Shown here: piece after piece, positions 23,253 through 29,137 of the stretch
Numbering within the stretch: position 1 is the first letter of the stretch
Layout: each line of letters opens with the position of its first letter
IMG/VR virus record: IMGVR_UViG_3300030106_004933
Span: 1-31,736 of that record
Origin: a virus
Reading direction: 5' to 3' (one strand)
Length of the DNA: 31,736 bases
Notes under the pieces: generated by a model
Databases searched by the model: none
What the model was told of the DNA's origin: nothing
What the model saw: the letters and a program-made list of their open reading frames with translations, nothing else
Made by a program: the position numbers and the translations under genes

Positions 23253-23263
23253 CCTGAAGGTCA
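23253..23263 (+). repeat. direct copy of the 11-mer CCTGAAGGTCA
   Basis: It is identical to 11 bases of the tRNA anticodon arm at 23128-23138 and lies 125 bases downstream of that copy, just before the integrase promoter. It may be an integrase arm site or a decoy core. Confidence 0.6.
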
Positions 23264-23271
23264 TTTTTTTG

Positions 23272-23299
23272 TTGATGTTTAGTAAGAAATACTTACAAT
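23272..23299 (+). promoter_or_regulatory. integrase promoter with palindromic operator
   Basis: A sigma70-like candidate: TTGATG (23272-23277), 16-base spacer, TACAAT (23294-23299). A perfect inverted repeat GTAAG-N5-CTTAC (23282-23296) fills the spacer and touches the -10. A near-identical copy lies in front of the repressor-like gene at 25471-25485. Binding here would block integrase transcription. Confidence 0.6.
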
Positions 23300-23334
23300 A
23301 AATAATAACGCAACGCCAACAAAGAGAGAGCAAC

Positions 23335-24462
23335 ATGGCACCGAAAACACCAAAGGGCATTCGTTACAGCAAGCGCGACAACGGCTATATCGTCAATCTC
23401 CGCAAGTTTGGCGGCGGTGAGCCGGTGCGCAAGACGCTCGACGAAGCGAAGGCTTTGCTTGAGCATGCCGCTGCCGAGCATCGTGACGGCGGCTTCGTAC
23501 CACAACATACGTCGCCGGCGTTCTCAGTGATCGCCGACAAGTTCATTGAGCACGAGGAGACACGCGTGCGCCGCGGCGACCTCGGCGAGGGCGAGCTGGC
23601 AAACAAGCGCACCAACGTGCAGCACCTGATCGCGCTGCCGTTTGGCAACTCGACGCTCGGCGAGACCAAGGTCGCGGATCTGCGCACAGGCCCGATTCAG
23701 CTTCAGCTCGTGCCGGCGTTGTTCGAAGGCCGCGCGCACAAGACGGCGTGTAACATCTGGACGACGTTCGGTCAGGTTCTCAAGCACGCTGTGCTGCTTG
23801 AGGCGATTAAGAAGAACCCGATCGTCGATCGTCAGATCACGCTGCCGGCGAAGCCGATTACGGCAGACGCGTTAGCTGCGCGCCTGTCGAAAAATATCAT
23901 CAACGCGATCGTCGAACACGCCGGCCGCCACGCACTCACCATTGAGTTCGCCGCGTGGACGGGATTGCGTGCCGGCGAGCAGATCGCACTCACCTGGGAC
24001 GACATTGACTTTGAGCGCGGTCTCGTAACTGTGCGCTTTGCTCGCAAGAAGTGCGGGGCCCTGGGCACTGCTAAGACCAAGGCAGGGCAGCGCTCGGTGC
24101 CGTTAGATCCTGAACTGCTTGCCAAGCTGCGCGCATGGAAGCTGTCGCAGCCGATCGAGCAACGCGTCAACAACCTCGTGTTTCCGACGATGACCGGCGC
24201 GATGGACAATGTAGACAACTGGCGCAAGCGTGGGCTGCACAAGGCGTGCGATCGCGCCGGCGTCGAGCGCATCACTTGGCACTCGCTGCGCCACTTCTTC
24301 GCGTCGATCTTGCTTTACGATTTGCGCGAAGCCGATGCGACGGTAACGACGCTGATGGGTCACAAGTCGATTGACTTCACGCGGTCGCAATACGGACATT
24401 GGATGGAGGACGCCGACCGCGACACCGGCATTGCCGAGCGTCTGGCGAGGGCGCGGGGATAA
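23335..24462 (+). CDS. int: tyrosine recombinase integrase
   Basis: A 375-residue integrase. The N-terminal 60 residues form an arm-binding-type domain (GIRYSKRDNGYIVNLRK). A SAM-like core-binding domain runs to about 170. The catalytic domain shows R212 in TGLRAGEQ, K249 in KTKAGQR, H316 and R319 in HSLRHFF, H343 in MGHKS and nucleophile Y353 in RSQYGH. It lies next to attP and would integrate the phage into the tRNA. Purine-rich AAAGAGAGAG precedes the ATG. The gene converges with the minus-strand operon, one base apart. Confidence 0.95.
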   Translation: MAPKTPKGIRYSKRDNGYIVNLRKFGGGEPVRKTLDEAKALLEHAAAEHRDGGFVPQHTSPAFSVIADKFIEHEETRVRRGDLGEGELANKRTNVQHLIALPFGNSTLGETKVADLRTGPIQLQLVPALFEGRAHKTACNIWTTFGQVLKHAVLLEAIKKNPIVDRQITLPAKPITADALAARLSKNIINAIVEHAGRHALTIEFAAWTGLRAGEQIALTWDDIDFERGLVTVRFARKKCGALGTAKTKAGQRSVPLDPELLAKLRAWKLSQPIEQRVNNLVFPTMTGAMDNVDNWRKRGLHKACDRAGVERITWHSLRHFFASILLYDLREADATVTTLMGHKSIDFTRSQYGHWMEDADRDTGIAERLARARG

Positions 24463-24463
24463 T

Positions 24464-24685
24464 CTATTTCATCAAATCTTCGACGCCTTGGTGAACGCCT
24501 TCGACGATATCGTTCACCAGGCGATCGATTGCGGTGTTATCGTGCTTCTGTTGTTTTGAAATCCACACACCCGACGCGCCGGTTACGTCGTCGTTCGACT
24601 CGACATGGATGAAGAAGCTGCCAAAGTCGGTTTTTACCTTCACCGTGTTGGTATATTTACGACTCACCGGCGGCAGCTTTCGCAA
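24464..24685 (-). CDS. small protein, last gene of leftward operon
   Basis: A 73-residue protein on the minus strand, overlapping the upstream DUF3310 gene by 29 bases and ending one base from the integrase stop. The sequence has strand-like TDFGSFFIHVESNDD followed by GVWISKQQKHDNTAIDRLVND and a final helix. It looks like a small conserved alpha/beta phage protein, but I cannot name the family. It is soluble, without signal peptide. Co-transcription with the excisionase-like gene is likely from the overlaps. Confidence 0.6.
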   Translation of the reverse strand: MRKLPPVSRKYTNTVKVKTDFGSFFIHVESNDDVTGASGVWISKQQKHDNTAIDRLVNDIVEGVHQGVEDLMK

Positions 24686-24980
24686 TGAGGAGATTGCGCA
24701 GTTTGTTCAGATACCAGCGTGCCTTCTCGATGTCGGTTCGCGGATCGGCGTGCTTCTGCCGATACCGCGATAAATATCTAATTATATTTGAGATCATAGC
24801 CGCCTCATCACCAGGCAGCTCACGCACCACATCAATGATATAGTCAAAGGTCTCGGTCGAGCCCTTTTTGTAGTGCGCAGGGTTTATTTCATCTGTGTCA
24901 GGACAGTCGCAGTCCTCGCACGTAATCGTAACAGGGCCCTCTTGCACGATGCCCTTGCCGTCGCACTTTGTGCAACTCAT
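24657..24980 (-). CDS. zinc-ribbon plus DUF3310 protein (T7 gp1.7-like domain)
   Basis: A 107-residue protein. Residues 3-24 carry CTKCDGKG and CEDC, a DnaJ-type CxxC pair of pairs likely to bind zinc. Residues 31-100 match DUF3310: INPAHYKKG (32-40), SNIIRYLSRYRQK (64-76) and IEKARWYLNKL (84-94). T7 gp1.7, the relative with a known activity, is a nucleotide kinase, so a role in nucleotide metabolism is possible. The start ATG overlaps the stop of the excisionase-like gene (ATGA). Confidence 0.82.
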   Translation of the reverse strand: MSCTKCDGKGIVQEGPVTITCEDCDCPDTDEINPAHYKKGSTETFDYIIDVVRELPGDEAAMISNIIRYLSRYRQKHADPRTDIEKARWYLNKLRNLLIAKAAAGES

Positions 24981-25147
24981 AGCAGCTCTTGAAGAGCTGA
25001 GCGCACGACGTAGTAACGGCTACCCGCCGATACATGACGCAGCTTGTTGGTGTGGATTAGCTTGAGAACTTTTTTGTAAGCTTGGTGGCCGCGATCTCCG
25101 AATAAGAGTTCGGCGGCGTCTCTAACGGGGACCAGCGCCGGCATCAT
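24977..25147 (-). CDS. excisionase-like small HTH protein
   Basis: A 56-residue protein beginning MMPALVPVRDAAELLFG, too short for routine ORF lists. VRDAAELLF is a first helix; KKVLKLIHTNKLRHVSAGSRYYVV is the recognition helix plus wing typical of MerR/excisionase (HTH_17-like) proteins. Either of two ATGs (25147 or 25144) may be used. It lies in a minus-strand operon facing the integrase gene. A role as Xis, as attP architectural factor, or as regulator of its own operon is inferred. Its likely binding sites are the 10-base repeats in attP and at this operon's promoter. Confidence 0.72.
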   Translation of the reverse strand: MMPALVPVRDAAELLFGDRGHQAYKKVLKLIHTNKLRHVSAGSRYYVVRSALQELL

Positions 25148-25257
25148 TGAACCCAGCTCTGCCAGAGCGCGTCGTTACTAGCTGCCATAAAAGCGAACGC
25201 CATGTAGATGACGAACAAGAAAAACGAAAAGCCTAAAGCCTCATATAGGAAACGCAT
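25144..25257 (-). CDS. 37-residue single-span membrane protein
   Basis: The first gene of the leftward operon, absent from ordinary ORF lists because of its length. It reads MRFLYEALGFSFFLFVIYMA then FAFMAASNDALWQSWVQ: one membrane span (about 8-26) with a short polar tail. GAGAGGG precedes the ATG. The TGA overlaps the tandem ATGs of the excisionase-like gene. Small membrane proteins of this kind are common in phage early operons. The function is unknown; superinfection control or membrane signalling are guesses. The plus-strand frame at 25208-25432 is its shadow. Confidence 0.62.
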   Translation of the reverse strand: MRFLYEALGFSFFLFVIYMAFAFMAASNDALWQSWVQ

Positions 25258-25281
25258 CGTATGCCCTCTCATAATGGTACA

Positions 25282-25301
25282 GGAGGGGAATGTAGGGGAA
25301 T
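25282..25301 (-). repeat. two ATTCCCCTnC units over the leftward promoter
   Basis: Read on the minus strand, ATTCCCCTAC (25301 to 25292) is followed directly by ATTCCCCTCC (25291 to 25282), phased by 10 bases. They match the attP array units and overlap the candidate -10, so the protein that binds attP here could repress or tune this operon. Confidence 0.7.
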
Positions 25302-25318
25302 TACAAAACGTAAGTCAA
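25289..25318 (-). promoter_or_regulatory. candidate leftward (excisionase operon) promoter
   Basis: On the minus strand: TTGACT (25318-25313), 18-base spacer, TACATT (25294-25289), 32 bases before the first ATG of the operon. The surrounding bases are crowded with GTAA/TTAC half-sites (25301-25338), including TTAC-N5-GTAA at 25301-25313 and TTACGTAA at 25325-25332. These suggest repressor binding near the -35. Confidence 0.5.
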
Positions 25319-25436
25319 ATAGAATTACGTAAAGTAAGTTCCACAGACGACATGGATGGCGGCGACTTTTGCTCCCTTGGCGGCGCATATTTTTATGTCA
25401 TTCCGCTCCTCTACATTGTCTGCCAACTGTAAGCGC

Positions 25437-25485
25437 TTGACAATAAATTATTAGGTCGCAATTATGTATAGTAAGAAAAACTTAT
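25437..25485 (+). promoter_or_regulatory. rightward promoter and operator of the repressor-like gene
   Basis: A consensus -35 TTGACA (25437-25442) is followed by a 17-base spacer and a weak AATTAT (25460-25465). Directly downstream lies GTAAG-N5-CTTAT (25471-25485), matching 15 of 18 positions of the integrase-promoter palindrome when one flanking base upstream and two downstream are included. It lies where transcription would start, so binding would repress this early operon or autoregulate the HTH gene. Confidence 0.58.
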
Positions 25486-25497
25486 GAAGCAGAATTC

Positions 25498-25710
25498 ATG
25501 CTGTTCTCTGAATGGATCGACGATCGCGGTTTGACCCGCGCAAAAGCCGCCAAACTTCTTGGCGTCACGCCTACAGCAGTGACGCATTGGTACTGGGGAA
25601 CGCATAGACCTACGGCAGAGATTACTGCGCGCATCTATGAACTGAGTGGCGGCAAGGTGACCGTTAATGATCTGCACCGGGGCTTTCAGATGGCAAGGAA
25701 TGCTCAATGA
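25498..25710 (+). CDS. Cro/CI-type helix-turn-helix regulator
   Basis: A 70-residue single-domain DNA-binding protein. RAKAAKLLGVTPTAVTHWYWG (about 14-34) is the helix-turn-helix, and the rest (RPTAEITARIYELSGGKVTVNDL) is the typical helix pair ending in a Cro/YdaS-like fold. It has no C-terminal cleavage or dimer domain. It is the first gene of the rightward operon and lies just after the palindromic operator, so autoregulation is likely. It may be the immunity repressor or a Cro-like antirepressor; no larger CI is visible. Confidence 0.78.
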   Translation: MLFSEWIDDRGLTRAKAAKLLGVTPTAVTHWYWGTHRPTAEITARIYELSGGKVTVNDLHRGFQMARNAQ

Positions 25711-26033
25711 CCGCGGGCAACAAGCGGCGCGGATACGACCATGAGAAGGGCTCTGTCGATTTTGCGCTCAGCAAGGGGCTCGATGCACGCCGCGTGTTTG
25801 GCAGCGGAAGTTATAAAGGGCAGCTCGGTGACGAGTACGCCGGCGACGTAGTGATCGAAGGTCTGCGCTGCGAAATGAAGCGGCGCAAGACTGGGTTCAA
25901 ACTGATTTACGACGCGTTTCTGCAAGACGACGCGGACGTTGTTTGTGTCCGAGCTGATCGCAAAGAGCGGCTCTGGATCGTGAAAGATGACCTCTTTGCA
26001 CAACTGTTAAAGGGAGAGCGAAACGATGACTAG
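25707..26033 (+). CDS. Hjc-like PD-(D/E)XK nuclease
   Basis: A 108-residue protein. E13 in DHEKGSVDFA, the GSGSYKG loop (32-38), D47 in YAGDVVIEG, and E56-x-K58 in CEMKRRK give the E-D-ExK order of archaeal-type Holliday junction resolvases and related phage nucleases. The final strands (ADVVCVRADRKERLWIV) are usual for this fold. It would resolve branched DNA during replication or recombination. It lies beside a Sak4-like ATPase, an exonuclease and an SSB-like protein, a coherent recombination set. The start overlaps the HTH stop. Confidence 0.72.
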   Translation: MTAGNKRRGYDHEKGSVDFALSKGLDARRVFGSGSYKGQLGDEYAGDVVIEGLRCEMKRRKTGFKLIYDAFLQDDADVVCVRADRKERLWIVKDDLFAQLLKGERNDD

Positions 26034-26778
26034 TCTGTCATCTATAGTAAAGGGCGCTGCGATGGCGCCGCCGCGGGTGCTTCTGTATGGTCCCGCCGGC
26101 GTTGGCAAAACAACCTTTGGTGCCTCGGCGCCAAGCCCTATTTTTATCCAAACCGAAGACGGCGCCGACGTTGTCGGCGCTGATCGGTTCCCGCTTGCCG
26201 AGACATATGCCGATGTCGAGAACGCGATCGGCACGTTGGCAAAAGAGAACCACGCCTACGCAACCGTCGTTATCGATAGTCTCGACTGGTTGGAGACGTT
26301 GATCTGGCAGCGCGTGTGCCAGGTTCACAAGATACAGAGCATTGAAGAGCTGGGCTACGGCAAGGGCTACGTGTTTGCCCTCGACATTTGGCGCAGTTTC
26401 TTAGACGGCCTGAACTTTCTGCGCACGCAGAAGCAGATGGCCGTCATCATGCTGGCGCACTCGCATATCAAGCGCTTCGAAGACCCGGCAAGCGAAGGTT
26501 ATGATCGATACGAGATTAAGCTGCACCGCAAGGCCGGCGACGTTGTCTCGGAAGCGGCCGACCTGATCGGCTTTGCGACGTACCGCACCAGCACAAAGAC
26601 CATCGACAAAGGCTTTGGGCAAAAGAAAAGCATACCGCTCGGCACTGGCGAGCGGGTGCTGCGCACCAGCGAGCTGCCGGCCTTTGTTGCCAAGTCTCGT
26701 TACAACATTCCGGCTGAGCTGCCGCTGAGCTGGGATGCGCTTATCACCGCAATCACTGAAAAGAAGGAAGCTGCGTAA
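26026..26778 (+). CDS. Sak4-like RecA-fold ATPase (AAA_24)
   Basis: A 250-residue RecA-fold ATPase. Walker A is GPAGVGKT (22-29), a Walker B-like strand is VVIDSLDW (81-88), and a sensor-like strand AVIMLAHSHIKRF is near 136-148. The pattern fits phage nucleotide-binding proteins grouped with Sak4, single-strand annealing or strand-exchange recombinases. It is followed at once by an SSB-like DUF669 gene, the usual partner. It overlaps the nuclease gene by 8 bases. Confidence 0.85.
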   Translation: MTSLSSIVKGAAMAPPRVLLYGPAGVGKTTFGASAPSPIFIQTEDGADVVGADRFPLAETYADVENAIGTLAKENHAYATVVIDSLDWLETLIWQRVCQVHKIQSIEELGYGKGYVFALDIWRSFLDGLNFLRTQKQMAVIMLAHSHIKRFEDPASEGYDRYEIKLHRKAGDVVSEAADLIGFATYRTSTKTIDKGFGQKKSIPLGTGERVLRTSELPAFVAKSRYNIPAELPLSWDALITAITEKKEAA

Positions 26779-27275
26779 TGGTGGCGTTAAATTTCGATGC
26801 AACCGCCGTGCCGGAAAGCACGGGTGGTTTTGAACTAATTCAACCCGGCGAGCATCGGGCGATGATTGTTGCGGAGGAGGTGAAGGAGTCCAAGCAGACA
26901 CCCGGAAATACCTACCTTGAGTTACAGGTTAAAATCGAAGGGCTCGGATCGGTTTGGGATAAATTATTTCTCTGGTACAGCAATCCTAAAGCCGTTGAGA
27001 TGGCGAACGGCACGTTGAAAGAGATTGCCCACGCCATTGGCAAGCCCACGATCGGTGACAGCACCGAGATGCTTATGCAGCCTTTAATGGTGCGCGTAGA
27101 CATTGAAGCTGGCACCAATGGTTATTCCGACAAAAACGTAATCACCCGTTACATGCCGGTTAATGCTGCTCCTGCGCCAGTAGCGCAGCTTGCACAGCCC
27201 GTTCCTCCCTCGGCGCCGTCCGCCACTGCGGCGCCGGCCCAAGCTACTACTGGTCAGGCTCCCTGGCAGTCGTAG
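26778..27275 (+). CDS. DUF669 protein, probable ssDNA-binding protein
   Basis: A 165-residue protein sharing a base with the previous stop. The OB-like core matches DUF669: NFDATAVPES, FELIQPGEHRAMIV, KESKQTPGNTYLEL and AIGKPTIGDS. The C-terminal 35 residues are Pro/Ala/Gln-rich and end in APWQS, like the flexible tail of SSBs, though not acidic. It probably coats single strands for the neighbouring Sak4-like protein. A terminator follows. Confidence 0.82.
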   Translation: MVALNFDATAVPESTGGFELIQPGEHRAMIVAEEVKESKQTPGNTYLELQVKIEGLGSVWDKLFLWYSNPKAVEMANGTLKEIAHAIGKPTIGDSTEMLMQPLMVRVDIEAGTNGYSDKNVITRYMPVNAAPAPVAQLAQPVPPSAPSATAAPAQATTGQAPWQS

Positions 27276-27282
27276 CACAACT

Positions 27283-27315
27283 GGGGGCGGGTTCCGGCCC
27301 GCCCCCCTCTTTTAT
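27283..27315 (+). terminator. rho-independent terminator after the DUF669 gene
   Basis: A perfect 9-bp stem GGGGGCGGG/CCCGCCCCC (27283-27291 with 27298-27306), loop TTCCGG, then CTCTTTTAT. It splits the recombination operon between the SSB-like gene and the exonuclease, so it probably attenuates rather than ends transcription unless another promoter lies nearby. Confidence 0.85.
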
Positions 27316-27324
27316 AGGTGGCAC

Positions 27325-28278
27325 ATGGTTGAATTGAAAATTGTAGATCCGACGTTGGCGTCGGCTGACGCTGCGCTGGAGGAGCGCGAAAATGCGCGCC
27401 GCGCTCGTAATTATCTCGGCATGTCGAGTGCTGGCGATTGTGGACGTAAGCAAGCTTACCGGCATTCGATGGTGGGCGCGGAGCCGTTTACGGCAGCGAC
27501 GTTGAAGAACTTTGCTGACGGGCACCGGACTGAGGATCTTGTGATTGAGCGGTTGCGCCTCGCCGAAGGTGTGACAGTCATCGATCGCGATCCCGAGACG
27601 GGGCGCCAGATCGAAGTCAGCGATCACAGCGGGCATTTCCTGGGGCATCTCGACGGCGAGATCTTTGGGCTGCATCAGGCGCCGAAGACGCCGCATGTGC
27701 TTGAAATCAAGTGCGTCAAGGAAAAGGGCTTCGCAACTTTTATAAAATTGAAAGACAAGGTTGGCGAGAAGAACACCTTGCGCGAATGGAACGAAACCTA
27801 CTACGCACAGCATCAACTCTACATGCTCTATCGTGGACGCACGCGCGGCTACATGGTCGTAGCAAGCGCCGGCGGGCGCGACTGGGCCTCGTGTCGAACG
27901 GAGTTTAACCGCGAGCTGGCAGAGTACTACGTCGAACGTGCGCGGCAGATCATATTCGAACGCGATCGGTTACCTGACCGAATTAGCGAAAACGTGCATT
28001 TCTGGAAGTGCCGGTGGTGCGAATTTGGCGCCGTATGCCACGAGGGTGCAGCGCCGGCGCGTAACTGCCGTACCTGTGTGTGGGGGCTGCCGGTCGATGA
28101 CGGCAAGTGGCACTGCCGCTTTCACGATGAGGAGCTGGACTTCGACATTCAGCGCGTCGGCTGCCAGCAACAGCGGTATCGCCCGGCGTTTGTCGCGGGC
28201 GAGGTTGTTGCGATCAATGATGCTGCCAACACGATTTCATATCGGCGTGGCGATGACGAGTGGACTGACAATGGTTAA
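27325..28278 (+). CDS. Cas4/RecB-like exonuclease with Fe-S cysteine pattern
   Basis: The ATG at 27325 (after AGGTGG) is chosen; the frame runs open upstream to 27190, but that part is a shadow of the DUF669 tail and crosses the terminator. The 317-residue product shows H67, D110 in GHLDG, E127-x-K129 in VLEIKC and Q164 in AQHQLYM, a RecB-type nuclease site. C39 with C229, C232 and C238 follows the Cas4/AddB 4Fe-4S pattern. A second set, C248, C251, C264 and C280, suggests an added zinc module. It would make single strands for Sak4-mediated recombination. Confidence 0.82.
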   Translation: MVELKIVDPTLASADAALEERENARRARNYLGMSSAGDCGRKQAYRHSMVGAEPFTAATLKNFADGHRTEDLVIERLRLAEGVTVIDRDPETGRQIEVSDHSGHFLGHLDGEIFGLHQAPKTPHVLEIKCVKEKGFATFIKLKDKVGEKNTLREWNETYYAQHQLYMLYRGRTRGYMVVASAGGRDWASCRTEFNRELAEYYVERARQIIFERDRLPDRISENVHFWKCRWCEFGAVCHEGAAPARNCRTCVWGLPVDDGKWHCRFHDEELDFDIQRVGCQQQRYRPAFVAGEVVAINDAANTISYRRGDDEWTDNG

Positions 28279-28489
28279 GCGCGATAGCTGGGTCAGCCGC
28301 GGCGTATGGCAAAGACGCGCGGCAAAGCGGTGGTCTCGGCGTGAGCTGGCAGAGCGCAGCGGCGTGGCTGAAGGCACGATTCGAAATATCGAGTACGGCT
28401 TATGTTACACGGGCATCGACACGCTTGAAGCGGTGTTGCGTGAGCTTGGGTGCGAGTTGGTGATTAAGGAGGTGGATTATGATTTTTGA
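28271..28489 (+). CDS. XRE-type helix-turn-helix protein
   Basis: A 72-residue protein that overlaps the exonuclease stop by 8 bases. The HTH is clear: SRRELAERSGVAEGTIRNIEYG (about 20-41, read by eye), followed by a helix DTLEAVLRELGCELVI typical of short XRE regulators. The N-terminus is Arg/Lys/Trp-rich. It is the second such regulator in the window; it may control the downstream early genes or act on host promoters. The open frame extends back to 27938, but that part is shadow. Confidence 0.75.
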   Translation: MVKRDSWVSRGVWQRRAAKRWSRRELAERSGVAEGTIRNIEYGLCYTGIDTLEAVLRELGCELVIKEVDYDF

Positions 28490-28763
28490 GAAAACAGAGG
28501 GCACAAACTTGCCGTTGCCTGATCAGCTCGACGAGGTGCGGGACAAGATTAAGGTGCTGAAGAAGCGCGAGAAGGAGATTGCCGAGCAAGTGAAACAGCG
28601 GGGCGGCGAGAAAGGCGCGTTTGTCGAAGCGATCGTGCAGACGGTGCCGTCTAAGCGGCTGAACACTGAAAAGGTCAAAGCCGAGCTGAGCGACCGCATT
28701 TCGGAATTCTACGATTTCGGCGAAGTCACCAAAGTGATTTTGCGTGAGATTGACCCCGAGTAA
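28479..28763 (+). CDS. small coiled-coil phage protein
   Basis: A 94-residue protein with a strong AAGGAGG before its ATG and an 11-base overlap with the HTH gene. The first half is a charged coiled coil (DEVRDKIKVLKKREKEIAEQ, about 19-38). The second half (VPSKRLNTEKVKAELSDRI) resembles small phage proteins with a 'RLDTKxLKAEL' motif found in early operons (memory). No function is known. It is soluble. Confidence 0.62.
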   Translation: MIFEKTEGTNLPLPDQLDEVRDKIKVLKKREKEIAEQVKQRGGEKGAFVEAIVQTVPSKRLNTEKVKAELSDRISEFYDFGEVTKVILREIDPE

Positions 28764-29124
28764 TTTGCGGATTTGCCCAGTGTGCTTTCGGCGCACCAAG
28801 GGCTTTGGATTTAGCCGGCGGCTTGTTGGCAAGATTGGCGCAGATGTTTGGTTTTGCTCGATGCGTTGTCGAGACTATTGGGAGAGGCACGGGATGACTG
28901 ATTGGTTACCGCTTGAGAATGAGATGCTGTTCGAATGTGGCAAGTCGGGTGGCGAATACCTGGAAAGCGTCGGCAAGACTGACCTCGCTACGCTAACCAA
29001 GGACGAATGGCTCGTGTTCTTGCAAAGTGTCGTCGGGCGGCTGCACGAAGTGCGGCACGATTATGACCGAAAAATTGAGGCGGAGTTCTGGGACGATCCG
29101 TTTGGGTTGCCGCCATTACGTTAG
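28744..29124 (+). CDS. DUF6511-like zinc-binding protein
   Basis: The frame allows 126 residues from GTG 28744; TTG 28750 or TTG 28764, the last directly after the previous stop, are equally possible because no clear Shine-Dalgarno is seen. CPVC and WFCSMRC form a zinc ribbon near the N-terminus. The C-terminal half, GGEYLESVGKTDLATLTKDE then WLVFLQSVVGRL, matches the phage family DUF6511 as I recall it. Function unknown. Confidence 0.7.
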   Translation: MRLTPSNLRICPVCFRRTKGFGFSRRLVGKIGADVWFCSMRCRDYWERHGMTDWLPLENEMLFECGKSGGEYLESVGKTDLATLTKDEWLVFLQSVVGRLHEVRHDYDRKIEAEFWDDPFGLPPLR

Positions 29125-29137
29125 GGAGCCATGCAAA

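Larger units (their letters stand above)
22951..23263. other. attP: phage attachment site region (attP)
   Basis: A gene-free stretch between the lysis genes and the integrase. It contains a host-type half-tRNA (core), a left array of TTCCC-type 10-base repeats, several CCCCGC copies on both sides (22973, 22984, 23098, 23155, 23214, 23225 and 23241) and three copies of the 11-mer CCTGAAGGTCA: inverted at 22951, direct at 23128 and 23253. This is the architecture expected of a tyrosine-integrase attP, with core plus arm-type and accessory-factor sites. The assignment of each repeat to a protein is inference. Confidence 0.8.

Noticed and set aside
23832-24275. 147-codon minus-strand frame opposite the integrase
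   Set aside because: Antisense to the catalytic domain, with typical Arg/Ser/Ala shadow composition.
25208-25432. 74-codon plus-strand frame in the control region
   Set aside because: It runs opposite the 37-residue membrane gene and through promoters and operators; no Shine-Dalgarno or protein-like pattern.
27190-27324. N-terminal extension of the exonuclease
   Set aside because: Pro/Arg-rich reading of the DUF669 tail in another frame and across a terminator; ATG 27325 has a Shine-Dalgarno and starts the conserved part.
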